This document shows positions 13,943-21,097 of a stretch of DNA of 64,000 nucleotides, piece by piece; positions within the stretch are counted from its first letter, which is position 1; the number at the start of each line of letters is the position of its first letter. The stretch covers positions 7,862 to 71,861 of the forward strand of contig JBDTVS010000018.1 in assembly GCA_040007095.1 (NCBI GenBank), read 5' to 3'. The translations under genes were made by a program, and so were the position numbers. Below the pieces are notes generated by a model. That model searched no databases and had not been told where the DNA came from. It saw nothing but the letters and a program-made list of their open reading frames with translations. The stretch is from JBDTVS01 sp040007095. Its GTDB lineage: Bacteria > Acidobacteriota > Vicinamibacteria > Vicinamibacterales > CAVVIG01.

Positions 13943-16774
13943 ATGATGAAAACGCTGCGTAGCCGGCATGCTCTGTTCGCGGTCATCGTGTCGGCCCTGG
14001 CCATCGCACCCGCGCCACAGGCGCAGCAGGGCACGGGCGCCACGGCACCCGATATCCCGCGCCTGACCTTCGAGAAATACACACTGCCCAACGGCCTCGA
14101 CGTCATTCTCAGCGAGGACAAGCGGCTGCCGATGGTCGCCGTCAACCTGTGGTACCACGTCGGCCCGGCCAATGAGGAACGGGGCCGGACCGGCTTCGCC
14201 CATCTCTTCGAGCACATGATGTTCCAGAGCTCGAAGCACGTCCCGCCGGACACCTATTTCAAGTTCCTCGAGGCTGCCGGCGCGAGCGGCATCAACGGCA
14301 CCACCGACTACGACCGCACGAATTACTTCGAAACGCTCCCCTCGAATCAGCTGGAGCTGGCGCTCTGGCTCGAGTCCGACCGCATGGGCTATCTGCTCGA
14401 CAAGCTCGACGCGCCTCAGCTCGCAAACCAACAGGACGTCGTGAGAAATGAGCGGCGGCAGAGCGTCGAGAACCGGCCGTATGGCATGACCGACGAGGCC
14501 TCCATCCAGCTGGTGTTTCCCGCCGGCCATCCGTACTACGCCAACGTGATCGGGTCGCACGCCGACATCCAGGCCGCCAAGCTCGACGACGTCAAGCGCT
14601 TCTTCAAGCAGTATTACGCCCCGAACAACGCCAGCCTGGCCATCGTGGGCGACTTCGACAAGGCGCAAACCAAGGCGCTCGTCACCAAGTACTTCGGGCC
14701 GCTGAAGCGCGGGCCGCAGGTGCCCGCCATCACGGCGACGACGCCGCCGATTACGCAGGAGCGGCGCAAGGTGGTCACCGACAAGGTCGAGCTGCCGCGG
14801 CTCTATGTGTCCTGGATCACGTCGCCCTTCTACAAGCCGGGCGACGCCGACGCCGACATCGCGGCCACCATTCTCGGCGGCGGGAAGTCGAGCCGCCTGT
14901 ACAAGAAGCTGGTCTACGAGAAACAGATCGCGCAGAACGTCAGCGCGCAGCAGCAGTCGCTCATGCTCGGCTCGGTGTTTCAGATCGAAGTGACGGCCCG
15001 CCCCGGCCACACGGTCGAGGAGCTCGAGAAGGCGGTGGATGAAGAGCTGAACGTGTTCAGGACGACGGCGCCGGCCGTAGCCGAGATCGAACGGGCCCGC
15101 AATACGATCGAGACGCGGATCATCGAGGGTCTCGAAACGCTTGGCGGCTTCGGCGGCGTCGCCGATCGCCTCAACATGTACAACCACTACCTGGGCACGC
15201 CCGACTATCTGGAGAAAGACATCCAGCGTTATCGAGCGGTCACACCCGCCACGGTACGGGCTTTTGCCAATGATCAGTTGAAGCCGACGGCACGGGCGAT
15301 CGTTCACGCCGTGCCGGGAGAAAAGGATCTCGGCCCGCAGGTCGCCACACCGACGCCGCCCGAGGCGAAGCCTGGTGAAGGCGCCGAAGCCGTCAATGCT
15401 GACGAACCGTGGCGCGAGCAGCCCCCGAAAGCTGGTCCTTCGCGTGCCCTGGTGCTGCCGGTACCTGAGTCGACCAAGCTCGCCAATGGCCTCACGCTGA
15501 TTCTCAGCCCGCGGAAGGGCCTGCCGGTGGTCGCGGCCAATCTCGTCATTCGTACCGGCAGCGACGCGAACCCGCTCGACAAGCCGGGGCTGGCGAACTT
15601 CACCGCGGCCATGCTCGCCGAGGGCACGGCCACCCGGAGCGCGCCGCAAATCGCCGACCAGCTCGCGCAGGTCGGCGCCAGCCTCGGGGCCAGAAGCACG
15701 ATGGACGCGACGTTCGTGGAAGGGGCGTCGCTGAAAAAGAATTTCGGGGCGACCCTGGATCTCATGGCCGACGTGGTGCTTCATCCCTCGTTTCCGGCCG
15801 ACGAAGTGGAGCGGCAGCGCGCCAGCCGTCTCGCGCAACTCGTGCAGCAGCGGCAAAGCGCCGGGCAGATCGCCGCAAAGGTCATGGCGTCGGTGCTGTA
15901 TGGCGATCGCCACCCGTATGGATTCACCGAGCTCGGTACGGAAGAGGCCGTCAAGGCGCTCACGCGCGACGACATGATGGCGTTCTGGAAGCAGAACTTC
16001 GTGCCGAACAACGCCGCACTCGTCGTGTCGGGCGACATCGTGATGAGCGAGCTGAAGCCGCTGACTGAAAAGGCGTTCGACGCCTGGATGCCCGGCACGC
16101 CGGCGCGGCCGGTGATCGGCGCTCCCCAGACCAGCCGCGCGCGGCTGGTGATCGTCGACCAGCCCGGCGCCCCCCAGACGGAGCTGCGCGTCGTCGGCAT
16201 CGGGGCGGCGCGCTCGTCGCCCGACTTCCAGGCAATGCGTGTGATGAACACGTCGCTCGGGGAACTGTTCTCCAGCCGGATCAACATGAACCTGCGGGAG
16301 GAGCACGGATACACCTACGGGGCGAACTCCCAGTTCGTGTTCCGGCGGGAGGCCGGACCGTTTGTCGCGGGGACCGGCGTGCGCACTGACGTGACGGCGC
16401 CGGCCGTGAGCGAGATCCTGAAGGAGGTCCGCGGAATGTCCGAGCGCCCGATCGATTCTGAAGAGCTGCGCCTGGCGAAGGATTCGTTGACGCGGTCGCT
16501 GCCGGGAGCGTTCGAGACGGGCGCCAATGTGGCCGCGAGCTTCTCGAACGTCTACATCTACGATCTCGGGCTTCAGTATTTCAGCAACTATGCGGCGCGT
16601 GTCGACGCCGTTTCGACGGCGCAGGCGAAAGCGGTCGCGGAGAAGTATCTCGTGCCAGGCAAGCTGGTGGTCGTCGCGGTCGGCGATCGCGCGAAGATCG
16701 AACCGGAGCTCCGCAAGCTCAATCTTGGTCCGGTGGAAATTCGGAATCGGGACGGGAAAGTCGTCACGCCGTAG
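13943..16774 (+). CDS. Secreted M16 zinc peptidase, two fused modules
   Basis: A 943-residue protein with an N-terminal signal peptide (to about residue 30, ending APQAQ). The first M16 module has the inverted zinc motif HLFEH (87-91) and a downstream Glu within NERRQSVENRPYG. A second M16 module begins near 505, where the corresponding site reads NFTAAMLAEGT; it lacks the zinc ligands and so is structural. This active-plus-inactive fusion is the layout of PqqL/pitrilysin-type enzymes. It probably degrades peptides in the periplasm. Starts at TTG 13940, ATG 13943 and ATG 13946 are adjacent; GCGAGGA lies just upstream. Confidence 0.93.
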   Translation: MMKTLRSRHALFAVIVSALAIAPAPQAQQGTGATAPDIPRLTFEKYTLPNGLDVILSEDKRLPMVAVNLWYHVGPANEERGRTGFAHLFEHMMFQSSKHVPPDTYFKFLEAAGASGINGTTDYDRTNYFETLPSNQLELALWLESDRMGYLLDKLDAPQLANQQDVVRNERRQSVENRPYGMTDEASIQLVFPAGHPYYANVIGSHADIQAAKLDDVKRFFKQYYAPNNASLAIVGDFDKAQTKALVTKYFGPLKRGPQVPAITATTPPITQERRKVVTDKVELPRLYVSWITSPFYKPGDADADIAATILGGGKSSRLYKKLVYEKQIAQNVSAQQQSLMLGSVFQIEVTARPGHTVEELEKAVDEELNVFRTTAPAVAEIERARNTIETRIIEGLETLGGFGGVADRLNMYNHYLGTPDYLEKDIQRYRAVTPATVRAFANDQLKPTARAIVHAVPGEKDLGPQVATPTPPEAKPGEGAEAVNADEPWREQPPKAGPSRALVLPVPESTKLANGLTLILSPRKGLPVVAANLVIRTGSDANPLDKPGLANFTAAMLAEGTATRSAPQIADQLAQVGASLGARSTMDATFVEGASLKKNFGATLDLMADVVLHPSFPADEVERQRASRLAQLVQQRQSAGQIAAKVMASVLYGDRHPYGFTELGTEEAVKALTRDDMMAFWKQNFVPNNAALVVSGDIVMSELKPLTEKAFDAWMPGTPARPVIGAPQTSRARLVIVDQPGAPQTELRVVGIGAARSSPDFQAMRVMNTSLGELFSSRINMNLREEHGYTYGANSQFVFRREAGPFVAGTGVRTDVTAPAVSEILKEVRGMSERPIDSEELRLAKDSLTRSLPGAFETGANVAASFSNVYIYDLGLQYFSNYAARVDAVSTAQAKAVAEKYLVPGKLVVVAVGDRAKIEPELRKLNLGPVEIRNRDGKVVTP

Positions 16775-16784
16775 TACGAGGCGC

Positions 16785-16802
16785 GTGGGGCAGGAGCCCC
16801 AC
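16785..16802. terminator. Short hairpin between convergent genes
   Basis: GTGGGGC-AGGA-GCCCCAC forms a perfect 7-bp stem with a four-base loop in the 33-base gap between the M16 peptidase stop and the convergent SRPBCC gene stop, so it could serve both directions. There is no T-run on either side. Confidence 0.55.
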
Positions 16803-16807
16803 CCGCC

Positions 16808-17296
16808 CTAACGTTCAAGCAGCGCTTTGAGCGAGTGGAGCGCGCGTTCCCAGCCGAAGCCGATCACTTCGTAGTACCGCCGCCACCGTTGGCTGTCGTC
16901 GCATCCGGTCTGCCGCACCCGCAGCCGCGTCGCGGCACTGCGATTCTCGCCGACCGGCGTGCACGTCACTTCCATCGCCATCGGTCCGATCGGATCGCCA
17001 TCCGGCGGCAGCCAGAAACCATCCGCCACGAAGAATCCCTCTCCCGGCTGGAACAGCATCACCGTGCCGCGAAACACCCCGCCGAGGCGGCCGAGAATTT
17101 CGTCGCGGAAATCAGTGGGCCGCCATTCGATCGCATACGGCCCGAGCGCGCGCGGCGTGGTCACCGAACGGACGACCTGCCACCAGGCGCCCAGTGCGGC
17201 CGGATCGAAGAAGGCCTTGAGCACGACATCAGCCGGCGCGGCGATCAGAACCGTGATGTTCAGTTCCGGTTCGGCGGGCGCGTCCCGTTTCGCCAT
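16808..17296 (-). CDS. SRPBCC-domain protein (AHSA1-like)
   Basis: A 162-residue protein from ATG 17296 with the START/SRPBCC fold pattern: an opening strand LNITVLIAAPADVVLKAFFDP, then WWQVVRSVTTPRALGPYAIEW, strands through VMLFQPGEGFF, and the long C-terminal helix ending SLKALLER. Members bind hydrophobic ligands or act as Hsp90-activator-like proteins, often without known substrate. It is divergent from the LOG-family gene, with about 24-42 bases between starts. On the minus strand TTGCCA and TATCAT 16 bases apart, upstream of its start, could be the promoter. Confidence 0.8.
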   Translation of the reverse strand: MAKRDAPAEPELNITVLIAAPADVVLKAFFDPAALGAWWQVVRSVTTPRALGPYAIEWRPTDFRDEILGRLGGVFRGTVMLFQPGEGFFVADGFWLPPDGDPIGPMAMEVTCTPVGENRSAATRLRVRQTGCDDSQRWRRYYEVIGFGWERALHSLKALLER

Positions 17297-17320
17297 GGTC
17301 GGGCCGAATGATAACCGGTG

Positions 17321-18199
17321 ATGGTAAAGTGGCAAAACATGACCCAGCCGGTCGCCTATCTCTACGAAGAATTCCTCGAGAGCGCGGAGGGGCGGCCGAT
17401 CCGGATCCTGGCGGAATATCTCGAACCGTTGCGGCGCTTCCAGGCGCAGAAGATTCAGGACACCGTGGTGTTCTTTGGATCGGCCCGCGTGGATAGCCGC
17501 GAACGCGCCGAGCGCGCGCTGGCCACCCTCAAGGCGCGCGGCATCCGAGATGCCGATCAACATTATGAGACCGAGCTGGCGAAAACCCGGAAGGCGATCG
17601 AATGGGCGCGGTACTACGAGGACGCGCGCGAACTCGCCCGCCTGCTCACGACCTGGAGCGCGAGCCTCCCGTCAGAGAACCATCGGTTCGTGGTGACCTC
17701 TGGCGGCGGGCCCGGCATCATGGAGGCCGCGAACCGCGGCGCGCGGGAGGCCGGCGGGAAGACGATTGGTCTGAACATCCGTCTGCCCTTCGAACAGGGG
17801 GCCAACCCCTACATCACCGACGGCCTGCACTTCGAGTTTCATTACTTCTTCATGCGCAAGTTCTGGTTTGCGTACCTGGCCAAGGCGCTGGTGGTGTTTC
17901 CCGGCGGCTTCGGCACCTGCGACGAGCTGTTCGAGATTCTCACCCTCGTGCAGACCGACAAGCTGTCGAAGAAGATGGACGTCGTCCTCTACGGCAGCGA
18001 GTACTGGGAGCAGGTCCTCAGATTCGAGCCGATGGCGGAATGGGGAGCGATCGCCGACAAGGATCTCAGCCTGCTCCATACGGCCGACACACCCGCCCAG
18101 GCGTTCGAGCACCTGCGCACGAACTTGATTGCCAATCATCTCGAGCCGGCCACGGCGCAGGAATCGGAAGCGCCGGGCATCGCCAAGACTCGCGGGTGA
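17321..18199 (+). CDS. LOG-family (lysine-decarboxylase-like) Rossmann protein
   Basis: About 292 residues. Motifs are VFFGSARV (about 49-56), SGGGPGIMEAANRGA and FPGGFGTCDELFE, the PGGxGTxxE signature shared by LOG phosphoribohydrolases that release cytokinin-type bases from nucleotide monophosphates. It is longer than plant-like LOG (about 190), matching the long bacterial TIGR00730-type group, whose physiological substrate may be AMP or other nucleotides. ATG 17321 gives the longest reasonable product; ATG 17339 (MTQPVAYLYEEF) is equally plausible and would leave more room for the divergent promoter. Confidence 0.85.
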   Translation: MVKWQNMTQPVAYLYEEFLESAEGRPIRILAEYLEPLRRFQAQKIQDTVVFFGSARVDSRERAERALATLKARGIRDADQHYETELAKTRKAIEWARYYEDARELARLLTTWSASLPSENHRFVVTSGGGPGIMEAANRGAREAGGKTIGLNIRLPFEQGANPYITDGLHFEFHYFFMRKFWFAYLAKALVVFPGGFGTCDELFEILTLVQTDKLSKKMDVVLYGSEYWEQVLRFEPMAEWGAIADKDLSLLHTADTPAQAFEHLRTNLIANHLEPATAQESEAPGIAKTRG

Positions 18200-18224
18200 G
18201 ATCGCCTCCCGAACGAGGATCAAA

Positions 18225-18704
18225 ATGGATGCTGCCAAGCGCAGGGCGCTGATCGATCGTTACAGAGACGGCTATCGCGTGGTCGTCGAATCCCTCGCCG
18301 GTGCCACCGACGAGGAGCTCGACGCGAAGCCGGCGCCGGGCAAATGGTCCGCGCGCGAGATCGTGCACCATCTGGCGGACAGCGAGATGACGTCGGCGAT
18401 CCGCCTGCGGCTGTTGATCGCCGCGCCCAGTCCGGCCATCGCCGGCTACGACCAGGACGAGTTCGCGCGCCGGCTGCACTACGATCGGCCGATCGATGGA
18501 TCGCTCGAGGCGCTCAAGGCCGCGCGCAACACCACCGCCGAGATCCTGGATCGGCTCACCGACCAGGAGTGGGCGCGGGAAGGCACGCATACCGAGCTCG
18601 GCCGCTATACCGTCGACAATTGGCTCGAGATCTACTCGGAGCATCCGCACCAGCATGCCCGGCAGATCGCCGCGGCCAGAGCGTCCGCGAAAACCCGCGG
18701 TTGA
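18225..18704 (+). CDS. DinB-family four-helix protein
   Basis: A 159-residue protein from ATG 18225 with a good ACGAGGA site. It has the DinB-like pattern: a first helix, the APGKWSAREIVHHLADSE block with metal-ligand His, and a C-terminal EHPHQHARQI block with further His ligands. Relatives are metal-dependent thiol (bacillithiol, mycothiol) transferases or uncharacterised stress proteins. It follows the LOG gene by 25 bases and probably shares its transcript. The substrate is unknown. Confidence 0.85.
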   Translation: MDAAKRRALIDRYRDGYRVVVESLAGATDEELDAKPAPGKWSAREIVHHLADSEMTSAIRLRLLIAAPSPAIAGYDQDEFARRLHYDRPIDGSLEALKAARNTTAEILDRLTDQEWAREGTHTELGRYTVDNWLEIYSEHPHQHARQIAAARASAKTRG

Positions 18705-18722
18705 GAACGGCCGGCGGAATCG

Positions 18723-19886
18723 TCAGTAGATCAGGAATCGTTCACGAACGCGGTTGAAGTCCTGAATCGCATCTTCCCACGAGTGAGCGATGGCTCTGGC
18801 CGGCGTTCCTCGCTCGATCTGATCGCGCAGATCCGACGAGCCGGCGAGGATATCGATCGGCAGCTTTTCCGGCTCGTACTCGTACGGGGGATCGCGCCAG
18901 CGAAAGCGCTCGGGATCCGCGGCGCGAAAGGCCGCGATCAGCGCGACGCCGGTCTCGACTGCCGGAAACGCGGCGCGGTCGATCACGTGAATCTGGCAGC
19001 CACCACAGCTGATGCCGGCATGTTTGTGAAAGGTGGGCTCGAAGACAACCGGCCGGAACCGGACGCCTGGCAGATCCAGACGGTTCATCGCATCTGTGAA
19101 CGACTCGGACACGACCCAGGGTGCGCCGACGAGCTCGAATGGCTTCGTCGTCCCACGCCCTTCAGAGACATTCGTGCCTTCGAACAACACACTTCCCGGA
19201 TAGACGGCGGCGGTATCGACGGTGGGGATGTTCGGCGACGGCAGCACCCACGGCAGCCCGGTCTCGTCCGAATACGCCTCGCGGCGCCACCCGGTCATCG
19301 GCACGACCTGGAGGCTGGCGCCGATGCCGAATTGATCGTTGAACAGGCGCGCGATCTCGCCAATCGTCATCCCGTGCCGCATCGGGATCGGATATTGGCC
19401 GACGAAAGATTCGAACCCGGAAATCAGCATCGGACCTTCGACACCAATCCCACCGATCGGATTCGGACGGTCGCAGACGATCACTTTGACGCCGTGCATC
19501 CGCCCCGCGATCAGACAGTGGGCCATCGTGTAGATGTAGGTATAGATGCGGGTGCCGACGTCCTGCAGATCGATGACGAGGACGTCGAGATCGCGCAGCA
19601 TCTCCGCGGTCGGTTGGCGGGTCTCGCTGTAGAGCGAGTAGATCGGCACGCGCCGGTCCTCGTCGCGCGAGTGGCCAGTCTCGATCATGTTCTCCTGCAC
19701 GTCGGATCGGAACCCGTGCTGGGGCCCGAACACGGCCGCCAGGCGTGCCCGCGGGTGCTGTGCCAGGCGATCGACGATGTGCCGGAGCTCGCCGTCGACC
19801 GAGGCAGGGTTGCACACGACACCGACACGCCGTCCGTCGAGGTCGCCAGATTCGAGCAGGCGATCGGATCCGAGATGGACAGTCAC
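18723..19886 (-). CDS. DUF1343 protein, NamZ-like exo-beta-N-acetylmuramidase
   Basis: A 387-residue protein from GTG 19886. Family landmarks include GVVCNPASVD, FGPQHGFRSDVQEN, LYSETRQPT, DLQDVGTRIYTYIYTM, VCDRPNPIGG, PMRHGMTIGEIA, PSPNIPT, VLFEGTNVSEGRGTTKPFE and FRPVVFEPTFHKHAG. Characterised members (NamZ, glycoside hydrolase family 171) trim MurNAc from muropeptide glycans, so a role in wall recycling or scavenging is likely. No classical signal peptide is seen with this start. A longer frame is open to 20099 but the extra part does not resemble the family, and a TATAAT box sits six bases before the GTG. Confidence 0.85.
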   Translation of the reverse strand: MTVHLGSDRLLESGDLDGRRVGVVCNPASVDGELRHIVDRLAQHPRARLAAVFGPQHGFRSDVQENMIETGHSRDEDRRVPIYSLYSETRQPTAEMLRDLDVLVIDLQDVGTRIYTYIYTMAHCLIAGRMHGVKVIVCDRPNPIGGIGVEGPMLISGFESFVGQYPIPMRHGMTIGEIARLFNDQFGIGASLQVVPMTGWRREAYSDETGLPWVLPSPNIPTVDTAAVYPGSVLFEGTNVSEGRGTTKPFELVGAPWVVSESFTDAMNRLDLPGVRFRPVVFEPTFHKHAGISCGGCQIHVIDRAAFPAVETGVALIAAFRAADPERFRWRDPPYEYEPEKLPIDILAGSSDLRDQIERGTPARAIAHSWEDAIQDFNRVRERFLIY

Positions 19887-19892
19887 TGCGCG

Positions 19893-19898
19893 ATTATA
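19893..19898 (-). promoter_or_regulatory. Consensus -10 box directly before the DUF1343 start
   Basis: TATAAT on the minus strand ends six bases before GTG 19884-19886, placing the transcription start at or within a base or two of the start codon. No clear TTGACA-like -35 is seen. This predicts a leaderless mRNA. Confidence 0.5.
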
Positions 19899-20077
19899 GA
19901 ATGGGGGGGTCGGCGTTTGGCTTGCATGTAGACCGCTGCATTGGTAGACTACGCGCTCTTGGTGGCCAGCTCTGCCTGCTTCGCCCGCGTCAAGAGCCGA
20001 TCGAGCCTCCGTCCTGACTCGCTCTCTCATCAACGTGACTGCTGAGCCGACGCGCGACCACCCCGCCGGGACGGTGA

Positions 20078-20160
20078 CCCCGGGTGTACAGGACAGCATC
20101 GGCTGCCGGAAGCGGTTGGATGCACCCGGGGCCGGCGCCCCGGTGTAAGTGTTCCGGGGC
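20078..20160 (+). promoter_or_regulatory. Structured 5' leader of the RRM gene
   Basis: Two strong hairpins precede the RRM gene: CCCCGGGTG/CACCCGGGG (20078-20086 with 20123-20131, 36-base loop) and GCCCCGG/CCGGGGC (20137-20143 with 20154-20160, ten-base loop). They are followed by a purine-rich GGGAGGAG tract and a GAGGAAG site before the ATG at 20189. RNA-binding proteins often control their own leader, which is the simplest reading. The rest of 19899-20077 shows no gene. Confidence 0.5.
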
Positions 20161-20188
20161 AGGCCCCCGGGAGGAGCGGCGAGGAAGT

Positions 20189-20530
20189 ATGGGGCGAAGG
20201 CTATACGTCGGCAATCTTCCCTATTCTGCGGGAGAAGCGGAACTGCAAGAGCTGTTCAGCAAGGCTGGAACAGTCGAGTCGGTGCGCGTCATGCGCGACG
20301 CGGCGACCGGGCGGGCGCGCGGCTTCGCCTTCGTCGAGATGTCGACCGACGAAGAAGCCCAGAAGGCGGCCTCCGAGTTCAACCAGTTCCAGATGGGTGG
20401 GCGGGCGTTGACCGTGAACGAAGCGCGTCCGAAACCGGAGTTCTCCGGCGGCGGCGGCGGCGGCGGCGCGGGCTACGGCGGGAACCGTGGCGGCGGTGGC
20501 GGCGGTGGGCGCCGCGAACCGCGCTGGTAG
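20189..20530 (+). CDS. RRM-domain RNA-binding protein, glycine-rich tail
   Basis: A 113-residue protein with one RNA recognition motif (about 4-80) carrying RNP2 LYVGNL and RNP1 RGFAFVEM. A C-terminal glycine-rich, RGG-like tail follows (about 90-113). Single-RRM Gly-tailed proteins of this size occur in cyanobacteria and several soil phyla and are often cold-induced or act as RNA chaperones. GAGGAAG lies just before ATG 20189. It is followed 78 bases later by a lysine-tailed protein gene in the same direction. Confidence 0.93.
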   Translation: MGRRLYVGNLPYSAGEAELQELFSKAGTVESVRVMRDAATGRARGFAFVEMSTDEEAQKAASEFNQFQMGGRALTVNEARPKPEFSGGGGGGGAGYGGNRGGGGGGGRREPRW

Positions 20531-20608
20531 TCGCTGGGAATCAGAGGCTGGACACTGGGGACCGGGGATGAGCCTCGAGTCTCCAGCCTCCAGAGGTGCA
20601 GGAGAACC

Positions 20609-20899
20609 ATGAAATCGTGGACCAAAGGTGACCGCGTCGTACAGCCGACCTACGGGTTGGGCACGCTGGTTGAAGTCAACGACCAACATACGGTGATCGA
20701 CTTCGACGAGCACGGTCGCCGGGTCTTTGCGACTCGTCTCGTCACGCTGCAAGCGACCAGCGAGCCGGCGCCAGCCCGGGCCGCCCGCAAACGTGCGAGC
20801 AAGAAGACCAAAGAAGCCGCGGATGGCAAAGAAAGCAAGCCTGCCAAGGAAGGCAAGACCGCCAAAGAAGGCAAGACCGCCAAAGAAGCCAAAGCGTAG
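20609..20899 (+). CDS. Small SH3/KOW-like protein with a lysine-rich repetitive tail
   Basis: 96 residues. The N-terminal half (KGDRVVQPTYGLGTLVEVND through FDEHGRRVFAT) looks like a small beta-barrel of the CarD/DUF3553 or KOW type. From about residue 55 the protein becomes Ala/Lys-rich with repeated PAKEGK/TAKEGK units, like histone-H1-type tails, suggesting nucleic-acid binding. AGGAG stands eight bases before the ATG. Probably co-transcribed with the RRM gene. The tail repeats could vary in number between strains. Confidence 0.75.
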   Translation: MKSWTKGDRVVQPTYGLGTLVEVNDQHTVIDFDEHGRRVFATRLVTLQATSEPAPARAARKRASKKTKEAADGKESKPAKEGKTAKEGKTAKEAKA

Positions 20900-21037
20900 G
20901 CGTGGCTTTCGCGACTCCTCGTCCGACCCCGCCAGCCACGCGCCACTCGGATCGGTGATTCACGCGTTTTTTCGATCGGGGACAGCAGTCTGAGCGATTC
21001 CGAGGGCGCGATCGGTCTCGTGGTCTGTTGCGCTGGT

Positions 21038-21097
21038 TAGTGTCGTGTCTCAGAAGTTCGTTGGAAAATGACAACCAACTTCTGAGACACGACACTA
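21038..21097. terminator. Perfect 21-bp inverted repeat overlapping the RND gene stop
   Basis: Arms 21038-21058 (TAGTGTCGTGTCTCAGAAGT, then T) and 21077-21097 are exactly complementary, with an 18-base AT-richer loop. It lies between convergent genes. The stop codon of the minus-strand RND gene (21095-21097) is the last triplet of the right arm. It could be a bidirectional terminator or an inserted palindromic repeat. The 21000-21037 stretch before it shows nothing else. Confidence 0.6.

Noticed and set aside
18783..19931. Plus-strand frame opposite the DUF1343 gene
   Set aside because: No motifs and antisense composition; DUF1343 landmarks are on the minus strand.
20079..20170. tRNA or tmRNA gene before the RRM gene
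   Set aside because: No T-loop (GGTTCRA) or cloverleaf with seven-pair acceptor could be built; only simple hairpins are present.
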